A stretch of DNA of 64,000 nucleotides from Myxococcales bacterium (GTDB lineage Bacteria; Myxococcota_A; Polyangia; Haliangiales; Haliangiaceae). The first letter of the stretch is position 1, and every line of letters begins with the position of its first letter. This document shows, one piece after another, positions 17,343 through 26,196 of this stretch. Location: positions 124,001-188,000 of the forward strand of contig JADKKI010000006.1 in the NCBI GenBank assembly GCA_016720595.1, given 5' to 3'. The translations under genes were made by a program, and so were the position numbers. A model generated the notes under the pieces. It worked only from the letters and a program-made list of their open reading frames with translations. It was not told the DNA's origin and ran no database searches.

Positions 17343-19090
17343 CGCCCGAGCACTCCCTCGACCATCTGTCGCGCGATCGGGTGGTATCCGGCGCGGAGCT
17401 TCGCGAACGTCTCGATCGCGCCGGCCTTGGTGCGCGGATCGTTGGCGAGCGCGGTGTAGAGCGGCCGCAGGTACTTCATGCGGCCCACCGCGGCGAGCAC
17501 CTCGTTGACCCGCGGGAGCACCGCGTGATGTCCGGAGTGCAGGGCGAGCGTCAGCCACGAGACCAGCACGTCGTAGTTGGTGCTCGCCGTGAGGTGGAAC
17601 TGCGCATCGAGCCCCGTGAGGAGCTCCTCGCTCGCCGGGCGTGGCACGGTCTCGAGATAGAGCTGCCACTCGGTCGCGGTCCACGCGGCGGCGGCCTGCG
17701 CGGTGGGGGCCTTGCCGTGGAGGCTCTCGATCGCATCGAGGCGCTTCGACCGCGGAGGCAGCGCCGAGGCAGGCACGCCCTCGCCATCGATCCACGTCGA
17801 GGCGTTGGCCTTGGCGAGGGCTCCCGGCAGCCCCTGCTCGATGTTCGCGAGGAAATCATCGGTGGTGATCGCGCCGAACCGGAACGTCTGGAGATACCCG
17901 CGCAGCCAGGTCTCGAACGCCGGGCGGCCGACCACGGCCTCGAGGGCGCACAGGAAGAAGTAGCCCTTCTCGTACGGGATCAACGAGTACCCGTCGTCCG
18001 GATCGATCCCGCTCATGTCGGTGCGCAGGCGCGTCATCGCGGGACGCTCCTTGAACCGCTCGATCGATTCGTCGAGCTCGCGACGCCCGAGTGCAGCGTG
18101 CAGCGACGCCATCTCCACCCCATCGAGCGCCTCGACGATCCGGCGCTCGGCGTACATCGTGAAGCCCTCGTTGAGCCAGAAGTGCTCGGCGTTCGCGTTG
18201 GTGACGAGGTTGCCCGTCCACGAGTGCGCGAGCTCGTGTGCCACCACGCTGACCAGCGAGCGATCGCCGGCGATCACCGTGGGCGTGAGGAACGTGAGAC
18301 GTGGATTCTCCATGCCGCCGTACGGGAACGAGGGCGGCATCGTCAGGATGTCGAACCGCTCCCAGTCATACGGCCCGAACAGCGCCTCGGCCGCACCGAT
18401 CATCGCCTCGACGTCCGCGAACTCGTACGCCGCGGCCTCGACCTGCGCGGGCTCGGCCCACACGCGGCAGCGCGGCGAGAGATCCTTGGACACCAGATCA
18501 CCGACGGCGAACGCGAACAGGTACGGCGGGATCGGCTGGGGCATCTCGAACCGATGGATCGCGAGCTCGCCATCTTCGGTGCGGCCGCGATCCGCCGCCG
18601 CCATCACGCAGGTCAGCGTGCGCGGGATCGCGAGCTCGGCGGTGTACCGGATCCGCAGGCGTGGCGTGTCCTGCAGCGGGATGATCGAGCGCGCGTGGCA
18701 CGCCTGACACTGGCTGAACAGGTACGGCAGCTTGCCGCCGCGGGTCTGCGCGGGCTCGAGCCACTGCAGCGCCGAGGCGTCGGGCGAGGTGCGATAGCGC
18801 AGCTTGATCGCGCGGGTCGCCGCCGGCAGCGTGATCGCGAGGCGCGCGCCGAGGAACGGCTCGGCTGGGTGCAGTGTGAACGCCAGCTCGCGGCCGTCTT
18901 GATCCGCGACGCTCTCGATCGCGAGATCGCGGGTGTCGAGATCGAGCGCGCCGCCGCCGGGCCGCTTGAACGTCAGGGTCGCCTCGGCGTGCATCACGCG
19001 CGTGGCGAAATCGATGCGGGCGGTCAGCGCGAGGGTCTCGGTCTCGAGCTGCGTGTCGTCGTTGTACGAGTGGGGATCGCGACGGGCCAT
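17339..19090 (-). CDS. M1 family aminopeptidase, leukotriene-A4-hydrolase-like
   Basis: 583 residues, no signal peptide. Zinc site HELAHSWTGN (His about 283 and 287) with the distal Glu in LNEGFTMYAE, and the exopeptidase motif GGMENP (about 257). The segment LFSQCQACHARSIIPLQDTP and the later YSLIPYEKGYFFL closely follow LTA4H/aminopeptidase B, and the length fits (about 610). It should remove N-terminal residues from peptides in the cytoplasm; epoxide hydrolase activity, known in the mammalian enzyme, is not predicted. Coupled to the secreted gene downstream by a 4-bp overlap. Confidence 0.92.
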   Translation of the reverse strand: MARRDPHSYNDDTQLETETLALTARIDFATRVMHAEATLTFKRPGGGALDLDTRDLAIESVADQDGRELAFTLHPAEPFLGARLAITLPAATRAIKLRYRTSPDASALQWLEPAQTRGGKLPYLFSQCQACHARSIIPLQDTPRLRIRYTAELAIPRTLTCVMAAADRGRTEDGELAIHRFEMPQPIPPYLFAFAVGDLVSKDLSPRCRVWAEPAQVEAAAYEFADVEAMIGAAEALFGPYDWERFDILTMPPSFPYGGMENPRLTFLTPTVIAGDRSLVSVVAHELAHSWTGNLVTNANAEHFWLNEGFTMYAERRIVEALDGVEMASLHAALGRRELDESIERFKERPAMTRLRTDMSGIDPDDGYSLIPYEKGYFFLCALEAVVGRPAFETWLRGYLQTFRFGAITTDDFLANIEQGLPGALAKANASTWIDGEGVPASALPPRSKRLDAIESLHGKAPTAQAAAAWTATEWQLYLETVPRPASEELLTGLDAQFHLTASTNYDVLVSWLTLALHSGHHAVLPRVNEVLAAVGRMKYLRPLYTALANDPRTKAGAIETFAKLRAGYHPIARQMVEGVLGR

Positions 19091-19112
19091 GCCGCCGTCA
19101 TACCTGATCTCG

Positions 19113-20258
19113 TCAGCGCGCGCCGCCGGGAGTCATCCCGCTCGGCACGGCGGCTGGGATCGAGGCGTCAAACGGTGCATCGCCGAGGGCGCCGAGGAAG
19201 GCCTCCACGTCGGGTGCCTCCTGGGGCGTGGGCGTGCGCACCCCGCGGAGGTCCGGATCGATCGGGTTCTGCGTGGCGTTGCGATAGAACTGGAACACCT
19301 GCGGGAGCCCGGGGAACACGCCGTCGTGCATGTACGGCGCCGTGTGGGTGATGTTGCGCAGCGAGGGCGTGCGGAACCGGTTGGAGCCATCGCCGGCATC
19401 GTGCGTGGCGCCCGGCAGGTCGGGCACGCGCAGCGTGTGGAGCTTGTAGTCCGAGAACATCGGGCCACCGTGGCACTTGGGGCAGCCGATCTGGGTGAAC
19501 ACGTCGAGGCCGCGCTTCTGTTGCGGCGTCAGCGCCGTCAGCTCGCCGGCGACGAACCGATCGTACGAGGTCTGCGGGTTGGTCAGCGTGCGCTCGAACG
19601 CGGCGATCGCCTTGAGGAGGTTCGCCTCCGTGATCGGCCCCGCGCCGAACACCGCCTCGAACTGGGTGACGTATGCCGGGATCGTCGACAGGCGAGACAG
19701 CACCTCGGGGAAGATCGTGGTCTCCGTGTACGTGCTCCCCATCATCTCGGCCGCGGCGGTGAGTGGGCCGCGCGCCTGGAGCTCGAGCGAGTGGGCCCGG
19801 CTGTCCCAGAACATCGGCGCCTGCTCGCAGCTCGGGATCAGGTTGCTGGCGACCGCGCCGTTCCACGCCGTGTTGAGGATGGTCTGCGAGTTGCGGTTGG
19901 GGGGCGTCAGCGACGCATCCGTGGTGCCGATCGCGGTGCGAAGCCCGTCGCTGTAGCCGGTGCGTGGGTCATGGCAGCTCGCGCATGCGGTGTCGCCATT
20001 GCCCGACAGGATCGGATCCCAGAACAGCAGCCGGCCGAGCGCGATCTTCGCCGGCGTGGCGGGATTGTCGACGGGGGTTGGTGCTTCGAGCGGCAACGCG
20101 AACCCCGACGGCGGTGGCGGCGGATCGACGCCCGCGTCCGGTTGGACATCATCATCCGCGGCAGCCGGACCGTCAGGTCCCGCGCAGCCCCCGAGAACGA
20201 CCGCGGTCACCACAGTCATCACCACGTTCATCAGCAAGATCTCTCCAAGACGTGCCAT
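19113..20258 (-). CDS. Di-haem cytochrome-c peroxidase / MauG family lipoprotein
   Basis: 381 residues. Lipobox LGGC (Cys25 from the first ATG; an internal ATG at residue 10 also fits). Two haem-binding motifs, CASCH (92-96) and CPKCH (about 259-263), are separated as in bacterial CcpA/MauG proteins; GRLLFWDPILSGNGDTACAS and PYMHDGVFPGL are typical of the family. It reduces H2O2 or oxidises a protein partner in the periplasm. An acidic/Pro linker (DDDVQPDAGVDPPPPP) follows the lipid anchor. Separated from the M1 gene by 22 bp, possibly co-transcribed. Confidence 0.9.
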   Translation of the reverse strand: MARLGEILLMNVVMTVVTAVVLGGCAGPDGPAAADDDVQPDAGVDPPPPPSGFALPLEAPTPVDNPATPAKIALGRLLFWDPILSGNGDTACASCHDPRTGYSDGLRTAIGTTDASLTPPNRNSQTILNTAWNGAVASNLIPSCEQAPMFWDSRAHSLELQARGPLTAAAEMMGSTYTETTIFPEVLSRLSTIPAYVTQFEAVFGAGPITEANLLKAIAAFERTLTNPQTSYDRFVAGELTALTPQQKRGLDVFTQIGCPKCHGGPMFSDYKLHTLRVPDLPGATHDAGDGSNRFRTPSLRNITHTAPYMHDGVFPGLPQVFQFYRNATQNPIDPDLRGVRTPTPQEAPDVEAFLGALGDAPFDASIPAAVPSGMTPGGAR

Positions 20259-20397
20259 GTCGACCTCCAGGCCATTGGTGCCCGAATGCGGTCAAACAGA
20301 GCGCTGGAGAAACAAACTGCAACGCGCTTCCGGCGCAACCCCTGGTTTTCCCGCGATTGTCGGGACTGGATCAGACCGGTCGCGTAGGGTGTTCGAT

Positions 20398-20814
20398 ATG
20401 GGCATGGAAGCCACCGGCAGACTTCACGCGATCTACGAGACGAAGCAGGTCTCCGAGCGCTTTACGAAACGCGAGTTCGTCATCGAGCTCGTCGACAACC
20501 CCAAGTACCCGCAGACGGTGCTGTTCCAGCTCACGGGAGACCGCGTCTCCCAGCTGGACGGCATGAACGTCGGCGATCAGGTCCGCATCGAGTTCAATCT
20601 CCGCGGTCGTGAGTGGAAGAGCCCGCAGGGCGAGACCAAGTACTTCAACAGCCTCGAGGTCTGGAAGCTCGAGCCCGCGCGCGGGAACGCGAACGCGAAC
20701 AACAACCGCCAGAGCTCGCGCCAGGCCACGGCGAACGATCCGCGTGATCGCTTCACCATGCCGCCGCGCGATGACGAGCCGCGCCCGGGCGACGTCGACG
20801 ACATTCCGTTCTGA
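20398..20814 (+). CDS. DUF3127 OB-fold protein with an SSB-like C-terminal tip
   Basis: 138 residues from ATG 20398. The first about 95 residues fit DUF3127 (GRLHAIYETKQVSERFTKR, EFVIELVDNPKYPQTVLFQL, VGDQVRIEFNLRGREW), an OB-like fold known mostly from Bacteroidota. A disordered Asn/Arg/Gln-rich linker follows and ends in VDDIPF. That ending is the same acidic-hydrophobic tip used by bacterial SSB to dock repair proteins. A single-stranded-DNA role is therefore plausible but inferred. Confidence 0.75.
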   Translation: MGMEATGRLHAIYETKQVSERFTKREFVIELVDNPKYPQTVLFQLTGDRVSQLDGMNVGDQVRIEFNLRGREWKSPQGETKYFNSLEVWKLEPARGNANANNNRQSSRQATANDPRDRFTMPPRDDEPRPGDVDDIPF

Positions 20815-20988
20815 TCGACGCCTGATCAACGTCTGGCGGATCGAGCCGCCGGAGCGAGCCGCCGAATCGGGCCGGATCGAATCGGTCGAGCGGAGCAAAC
20901 ACCAAGCTCGGTGCGAGCTCCGTGACGAACGGGCTCGGTGCGAGCTACGCGATCAACGGGATCAGCATCGGGTGATCCCAGCTCGCGG
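20815..20988. other. Convergent intergenic region with a duplicated dyad
   Basis: AGCTCG-GTG-CGAGCT occurs twice (20905-20919 and 20932-20946), each a 6-bp dyad with a 3-nt centre. Lying between two convergent genes it may act as a bidirectional terminator, although no T tract is present. Confidence 0.45.
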
Positions 20989-21384
20989 TCAGATCTTCTC
21001 GACGGTGACGATGCCCTTGCGGGGCGTCTTGCGGAGCGGCACCGCATCCGGATCGCAGCTCAAGATCTGCTCGCTGTACTCGTACGCGAACTGGGTCTTG
21101 TTGATCGGGCGCAGCGTCTCCGTGCCCTGCCAGTAGCAACCGTCGTAGACGTGCGCGCGCGTGCGATACGTCAGCGGCTCGAGCGAGCCATCGTCGAACG
21201 TCGCCGTCACCTGGCCGAGATGCCAGCGCGTCAGGTAGATCGCGTTCGGCTCCTCAGGCGCGGCGAGCGACAGCTTGTACGTGACCGAGTGGTCTCGCGT
21301 CGCAACACGAGCTGCGCCGAGTGACAGAGCCAGTGCGCCGATCAGCGCCATCCTCCCGATCGGTGTGGTCAACGCTTGCTGCAT
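20989..21384 (-). CDS. Small secreted hypothetical protein
   Basis: From ATG 21384 about 131 residues with a probable signal peptide (ALIGALALSLGAA) and one Cys pair (DGCYWQG, ILSCDPD). Beta-rich, ends GIVTVEKI. In-frame ATGs at 21399 and 21423 exist but would precede the signal with a basic tail. No family recognised. Confidence 0.6.
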   Translation of the reverse strand: MQQALTTPIGRMALIGALALSLGAARVATRDHSVTYKLSLAAPEEPNAIYLTRWHLGQVTATFDDGSLEPLTYRTRAHVYDGCYWQGTETLRPINKTQFAYEYSEQILSCDPDAVPLRKTPRKGIVTVEKI

Positions 21385-21519
21385 CTCTCGATCTTGCATC
21401 GAGCGACGCGGGAGCGCCAACACTCTCGTCGAGGGCGAGTGATCTCGATCGATGTCGGTGCGTTACCTACGCCGCCGGATCGACCCAGGCAGCCTGACTG
21501 TCCGGCTATCTCCGCGGAA

Positions 21520-21544
21520 CGAAAAGGGGTCAGACCCCTTTTCG
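21520..21544. repeat. 25-bp perfect palindrome (AAAAGGGGTC/GACCCCTTTT)
   Basis: Twelve-base arms CGAAAAGGGGTC and GACCCCTTTTCG surround a single A. It lies just past the stop of the minus-strand gene at 21554, so it may serve as its terminator (the arm ends in TTTT). A very similar palindrome is scattered through many proteobacterial and myxobacterial genomes as a REP-like element; that statement is recall, not computed here. Confidence 0.7.
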
Positions 21545-21553
21545 CGGGAGCGC

Positions 21554-21787
21554 TCAGCGCAGCTGGACGAGGATCAGCAGGAGCACGACCGCGATCAGCA
21601 GGAGGACCAGCACCCGGAGGCCCGCTCGCGTGCCCTTCGAGTCCCCGGCTGTGACCAGGGCGCTCGGTGGAACGAAGCCGCAACGCGGGCAGTGCCCGGC
21701 CGCCGTGCCGGTCACCACGACCTGGCAGACCAGGCAGCGAAACGCGCCGGGTGCCGGTCGAGCCGTCGCGGTTCCACGCGAGTCCAC
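21554..21787 (-). CDS. Small zinc-ribbon membrane protein
   Basis: About 77 residues from GTG 21787. CLVCQVVV....HCPRCGF is a zinc-ribbon of two CxxC pairs near residue 20-40, followed by one C-terminal TM helix (GLRVLVLLLIAVVLLLILVQL). It begins 7 bp after the stop of the Ser/Thr kinase gene and is probably co-transcribed with it. Zinc-ribbon plus TM is a common architecture in kinase-linked regulatory proteins; function unknown. Confidence 0.6.
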   Translation of the reverse strand: MDSRGTATARPAPGAFRCLVCQVVVTGTAAGHCPRCGFVPPSALVTAGDSKGTRAGLRVLVLLLIAVVLLLILVQLR

Positions 21788-21794
21788 GCGGGCC

Positions 21795-22877
21795 CTAGTC
21801 GTCGAGCAGGTCTGCGACCCAGTCCGTGGTGTTGACGATCTCGCCGGTGTTGTCACCGACGTTGTTGCTCGCCGCGAGCTCGTCCGCGATCAGCGAGGTC
21901 ATCTTGTTGACCTCGTCCATCACCAGGGCCTGGATCAGCGACTGCTTCGGATCGGCGGCACGCTCGCGCGCGAGCTTCGCCTCGCGGACCGCCGCCGCGA
22001 CGTTACGCGACGTCACCTTGAGCTCGCGCGAGAACAGATAGTGCGCGAGGGCATCACCATAGTCCGCGGCAGACTGGAACCGCGCCTCGCGATCGCGCGC
22101 GAGCGCCTTGCGCACGATGCCCTCGAGCTCCTGATCGACATTGGGATTGAGCGCGGTGATCGAAGGGATCCGTGCGGCCTTCACCAGCTCCACGGTCTTG
22201 TGCGGCGTCTCCGCCGAGAACAGCCTCCAGCCGGTGAGCATCTCCCACGTGATGATGCCGAGCGCGAACACATCGGCGCGCAGATCGACCTCGAGGCCGA
22301 GCGTGGCCTCCGGTGCGAGGTAGCTGAACTTCCCCTTCACCACGCCCTCGTCGGTGATCTCGACCTGGCTATCGGCCTTGGCCAACCCGAAGTCCACGAC
22401 CTTCACCTCGCCGTTCTTGGACAGCATGATGTTCGGCGGCGAGACATCGCGGTGAACGATGCCAAGCGGCTTGCCCGTGTGCGGGTGATCGAGGGTGTGC
22501 GCGTAGTTGAGGCCCTTCGCGGCCTCGACCATGATGTGCAACGTGAGCGCGAGATCGCGAGTCTGATGCTCGTTGTGAAACGCGATCAGACCCTTGAGAT
22601 CGCAGCCGTCGACGTACTCCATGACGAGGAAGTACGTGCCGTCCGCGGCCTTCGAGATATCGAACACCTGCACCACGTTCGCGTGCTGGAGGAACAGCGA
22701 CAGCCGCGCCTCGTCGAGGAACATGGTCACGAACTGCGGGTTCGTGGTCAGGTGCGGCAACACGCGCTTGATCGCGACGGCCTTCTTGAACCCCTTGACG
22801 GTCTCCGCGGTTCCCTTGAACACCTCGGCCTGACCTCCGCCGCCGAGGCGCTCGAGCACCGTATAGGTGGTCTGCAT
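21795..22877 (-). CDS. Hanks-type Ser/Thr protein kinase
   Basis: 360 residues from ATG 22877. Gly-rich loop GGGGQAEVF (about 12-20), catalytic Lys in AVAIKR, HRDVSPPNIML (about 140, with the variant Ser instead of Lys after HRDV), DFGLAKAD and the activation segment ending APEAT. The HRDVSPxN form is frequent among myxobacterial kinases. No TM segment, so cytoplasmic; the C-terminal about 90 residues are helical and acidic (ending VADLLDD). The first of two genes; the zinc-ribbon protein follows. Confidence 0.9.
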   Translation of the reverse strand: MQTTYTVLERLGGGGQAEVFKGTAETVKGFKKAVAIKRVLPHLTTNPQFVTMFLDEARLSLFLQHANVVQVFDISKAADGTYFLVMEYVDGCDLKGLIAFHNEHQTRDLALTLHIMVEAAKGLNYAHTLDHPHTGKPLGIVHRDVSPPNIMLSKNGEVKVVDFGLAKADSQVEITDEGVVKGKFSYLAPEATLGLEVDLRADVFALGIITWEMLTGWRLFSAETPHKTVELVKAARIPSITALNPNVDQELEGIVRKALARDREARFQSAADYGDALAHYLFSRELKVTSRNVAAAVREAKLARERAADPKQSLIQALVMDEVNKMTSLIADELAASNNVGDNTGEIVNTTDWVADLLDD

Positions 22878-22964
22878 CTGTCTGCAAAGGTTCGCGCGGA
22901 CGGCTGCGCCGATCAAGCGCTCGTTTGCCACGCGTTGCCACCAGCGACGACGTATCGTTCCGTG

Positions 22965-24320
22965 ATGGGACGTGCCTTCGGCCTCGCGCTCGGCTTCGCG
23001 CTCGGCCTCCTCGCCACCGGATGCGGCTCGCGCTGCAAGGACGTCGCCGCGGTCCGCACCAAGCTGACCACGCGCACAGGTGCACCGAATCGCGGCGCGG
23101 ACGTTCAGGTCACCATCCCGCTCGCACGTGCGAATGCCCTGATCGCCGAGCTGCTCCAGCAGCAGCCCCTCACGGTGCCGCTCGAGGTGCCGGACCTCGG
23201 GCCCGTGCAGATCACCACGCATCCGCTGACCGCCACGGTCCGCGAGGTCAAGCTGTTGCCGGGCGCCCCGGGACGCGTGCGGTTCGCCGTGCGCCTCGAC
23301 ATCGACGATCCGGACGAGCAGGTGACCTCGATCTCCGCCATCGCCGAGATCGAGCCCGTGCTCACGCGCGAAACCGGCGCGGCGCAGCTCTCGATCGGCA
23401 TCGGCCCGGAGAACGTGCTCTCGCTGAAGCCGGAGCTCGGCCCGGATGCCACCGCGAAGCTCGGCGGCGCCGTCAGCCGCTGGATGCCCAGCAAGCTCAA
23501 GGACAAGCTGCCTCAACCCCTGGTCGATGCGGCGGCGCGCAAGCTCGGCGGCCACCTCACCGGCGCCGCGTGGACGGTGCTGCAGAAGACCCTGCTCGTG
23601 CGGCTCGGCGATCTTACCCGCCTGCGCCTGCGGCTCCCCGATGTCCCCGTCGCGCGCGTCGATCTGCATTCGGCGACCGCACCCGACGTGCTCGTGGTGG
23701 ATCTCATGAGTGATCTCCCGATCCGCGGCGGGCTCGCTCCGGTTGGGACCATGCCGGCCGAGATCACCGTGCGAATCGCGGGCAGCGCCGCCGCCGAGCT
23801 CGCGAACTGGGCGATCGATCAACGCCTCGCACCGCAGTGGTACACGCGCAGCCTCAAGCCCTCACCGAACGGCGAGTTCCGTCCACGATTCGACTATCTC
23901 CCCGGCAGGTCGCACCCGATCAAGGTCTATGCGTTCCAGGAGCGCGGCGGGTGCTCGTACTTCCGCGTGGGCGTGAACGCGAAGGTCGCGCTGCGCAAGG
24001 GCGAGCTGATCGTCACCGCGACGGATCGCGATCTCGAGGCGAGCAAGGCGAACCCGGCAATCGAGGCCGCCGCGTGGGTGAAGTACTTCCTGACCGGCGC
24101 CATCGATCGCTCGAAGCACGTGGCCGCGCACACCCAGCTCACGATCGGCGGCCGCACCCTCCTCACGGAGGTGGTGAGCGCGGAGCTCGCGCACGACGAG
24201 CTCGCCTTCGGCCTCCAGTTCACCGCCGGCCCTCAGCCCGCAGCGACCGCGCTGAACGGATCCGGAACATCGAGGCCGAGCGCCGGATCCTCCGGCGGCA
24301 TCAAGAACAGCTCGCGATAG
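22965..24320 (+). CDS. Large lipoprotein of unknown function
   Basis: 451 residues, lipobox LATGC (Cys20). The body is rich in beta strands with paired segments such as VRFAVRLDIDDPDEQVTSISAIAEI and VNAKVALRKGELIVTATDRDLEA. This resembles DUF4403 or lipid-binding tubular domains, but I cannot assign the family. The 3' end overlaps the convergent gene by 88 bp, so the last about 30 residues (low-complexity Ser/Gly) are coded opposite that gene's C-terminus. Divergent from the Ser/Thr kinase. Confidence 0.65.
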   Translation: MGRAFGLALGFALGLLATGCGSRCKDVAAVRTKLTTRTGAPNRGADVQVTIPLARANALIAELLQQQPLTVPLEVPDLGPVQITTHPLTATVREVKLLPGAPGRVRFAVRLDIDDPDEQVTSISAIAEIEPVLTRETGAAQLSIGIGPENVLSLKPELGPDATAKLGGAVSRWMPSKLKDKLPQPLVDAAARKLGGHLTGAAWTVLQKTLLVRLGDLTRLRLRLPDVPVARVDLHSATAPDVLVVDLMSDLPIRGGLAPVGTMPAEITVRIAGSAAAELANWAIDQRLAPQWYTRSLKPSPNGEFRPRFDYLPGRSHPIKVYAFQERGGCSYFRVGVNAKVALRKGELIVTATDRDLEASKANPAIEAAAWVKYFLTGAIDRSKHVAAHTQLTIGGRTLLTEVVSAELAHDELAFGLQFTAGPQPAATALNGSGTSRPSAGSSGGIKNSSR

Positions 24321-25054
24321 ATCCACGCCACGAACGCCTCGATGTTCGGGCCCACGCGTCGCGCCGCGAACACCTCGTGGATCCGATCGTGGAGCCCGAG
24401 GTTCCCCGCTGTGTCCTGATCGAGCGGGCTCACCGCGCGGAGCACCGGCAGCTCCACCATGTGCTTCGTCGGCGCGAGCAGGCTGGCCTCCACGGAGCGC
24501 GAGACACGCGCGCGTGGCGCGAGCGGTGGGCGATCGCGCGCGTCGGCGTGCAGCCGCGCGAGCTTGCCGCGATCCGCGAGGCCATAGGCGTGTGCGCGCG
24601 TCAGCAGCTGGAGGAACACCTCGGCCGAGAACAGGCCAGGCAGCGCATCCACGGGCCGCCCGTACGGATCGAGCACGACGTGCGCGCTGTTGCCCGTCAG
24701 CGTGCGCTCGAGCTTCTTGCCGTTGCCGAAATCGATCGTGACCCTCGGCACCGGCCGCACGGACTCCCAGTGCAGCACGAACCGCTCGCGTAGCATCCGG
24801 TTGATCCGTGGCTCCGGGTACAGCAGCTTGCGGAAGAACCTGCTGTTCGCGCACGACAGCTCTTCGTCGAGACGGCCGAGGAGCCGCAGCGAGAGGATCG
24901 GCCGCTGCGTCCGTCGTGCCTCCGCGATCGCCGCGGGAAGATCCGTGAACCAGTAGAGCAGGGCGGTGTGCGCATCTCGCTGCGAGCAGATCGCATCGAG
25001 GGCGGGCGAAGCGGAGGTGCCATGACGCGCGAGGTAGCTGCGAAGCTCATCCAT
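24233..25054 (-). CDS. Hypothetical protein with a thioredoxin-like core
   Basis: 273 residues, soluble. TDLPAAIAEARRTQRPILSL, then SRFFRKLLYPEPRINRMLRE and RFVLHWESV, and later VVLDPYGRPVDALPGLF follow the secondary-structure order of DUF255/thioredoxin-like proteins, but the CxxC active site is missing (the position reads LGRLDEE, with a single CANS later). Any redox role is therefore doubtful. Unknown function. Confidence 0.5.
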   Translation of the reverse strand: MDELRSYLARHGTSASPALDAICSQRDAHTALLYWFTDLPAAIAEARRTQRPILSLRLLGRLDEELSCANSRFFRKLLYPEPRINRMLRERFVLHWESVRPVPRVTIDFGNGKKLERTLTGNSAHVVLDPYGRPVDALPGLFSAEVFLQLLTRAHAYGLADRGKLARLHADARDRPPLAPRARVSRSVEASLLAPTKHMVELPVLRAVSPLDQDTAGNLGLHDRIHEVFAARRVGPNIEAFVAWIYRELFLMPPEDPALGLDVPDPFSAVAAG

Positions 25055-25095
25055 GCCCTCACGATAGGGCGCGGTGTGTTAGCCGTTTGTAAGCA

Positions 25096-25728
25096 TCAGC
25101 CCCAGCGATAGCCGACGCCGCGGATGCTGACGATGATCGCGGGCTCCGCCGGATCTCTCTCGAGCTTCGCACGCAGCCCCGCGATCGCCACATCGACGGC
25201 GCGCGTGGTGTTGCCGGGCGAGACCCGCCACACGTGCGCGAGCAGATCCGCGCGCGACACCACCTGCCCGGCGTGGCTCGACAGCCAGCGGATGACCTCG
25301 AGCTCGCGCACGGTGAGCTCGATCGCGCGGCCTTCGCGATGCGCCGTGGACGCCGAGAGATCGATCGTGCAGCCATCGATCACGAGCTGCTCCGCGGGCC
25401 GCGGCACGAGGGCGGCGCGGCGCCCGGCGGCGCCCACGCGCGCGACCATCTGCGACGGCGGGAAGCTGGCATCGAACGCATCATCGGCTCCGGCCTCGAG
25501 CGCCCGGATCCGCGCGGGGACATCGCCGATCTTGGTGACCACGATGATCGCCTCGTGCGGCCGCTCGCGGCGGAGCTTCTCGGCGATCTCGGCCGATCCG
25601 ACGAGCGCGAGATCGAACGTCTTGCCGCGCGTGGCGGCGCCGCGGTCCACCGTGTGGCCGGCGCGCTGGAGCAACTCCACGATCTCGGCGCACAGGCGAT
25701 CCGCCGCAACATCGACGAGGATGCGCAC
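25096..25728 (-). CDS. OmpR/PhoB-type response regulator with a receiver lacking the phospho-acceptor Asp
   Basis: 210 residues. The C-terminal winged helix is canonical (LTVRELEVIRWLSSHAGQVVSR, VDVAIAGLRAKL, SIRGVGYRWG). The receiver keeps the hydrophobic strands and GADDAFD, but where the acceptor should be the sequence reads TFDLALVGSAE, with no Asp, and the N-terminal acidic pair is VDVAAD. It probably acts without phosphorylation (atypical regulator). Only 3 bp separate it from the upstream membrane-protein gene; a sensor kinase is not adjacent. Confidence 0.85.
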   Translation of the reverse strand: MRILVDVAADRLCAEIVELLQRAGHTVDRGAATRGKTFDLALVGSAEIAEKLRRERPHEAIIVVTKIGDVPARIRALEAGADDAFDASFPPSQMVARVGAAGRRAALVPRPAEQLVIDGCTIDLSASTAHREGRAIELTVRELEVIRWLSSHAGQVVSRADLLAHVWRVSPGNTTRAVDVAIAGLRAKLERDPAEPAIIVSIRGVGYRWG

Positions 25729-25731
25729 GGC

Positions 25732-26196
25732 CTAGCGCCGGCACCGAGGCGCGGAGCGTCCCCAGCCGAGGATGACGTTGCCGTGATCGGGCTCGAAGCG
25801 GAGGCGGAGGGGACGCGCCTCGAGCACGAGATCCTTGATCGCGAAGCCGGCGAGCAGCGTGGTGGCGACGAGGCCGGTCCAGCCGAGGCGCGCGAGAGCG
25901 AACGAGGTGGAGACGCCTGCGGCGAGAAGGACGAGGCCGACGAGGAGGAGGACGATGCCGAGGCCGGACTCGACGCAGACGATCGGGCGGCCCTCGGCGA
26001 GCGGCGCGCCGAGGGAGGGCTGCGGGTGGCGGAGGAGCCAGAGGTCGCGGACGAGGCCCTGGCCGAACAGCGTGGAGGCGACGACGAGGGCGAGGCCGCC
26101 GAGCGAGGCGTGCGTGGGGAGAGCGGACGCGGCGAGGGCGACGACGCCGGTGGCGAGCGCGATCAGCGCGAGCTCGACGCGAGCGAGGGTGCGCAC
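25732..26196 (-). CDS. Four-TM membrane protein
   Basis: 154 residues with about four hydrophobic helices (for example ALIALATGVVALAAS, LGIVLLLVGLVLLAAG, TGLVATTLLAGFAI). No motif recognised. Upstream of and probably co-transcribed with the atypical response regulator (3-bp gap), which suggests it may be its signal input; this is inference. Confidence 0.65.
   Translation of the reverse strand: MRTLARVELALIALATGVVALAASALPTHASLGGLALVVASTLFGQGLVRDLWLLRHPQPSLGAPLAEGRPIVCVESGLGIVLLLVGLVLLAAGVSTSFALARLGWTGLVATTLLAGFAIKDLVLEARPLRLRFEPDHGNVILGWGRSAPRCRR

Noticed and set aside
21795..23822. An N-terminal extension of the Ser/Thr kinase (frame open to 23822)
   Set aside because: The extension would lie opposite the lipoprotein gene; kinase homology starts right after ATG 22877.
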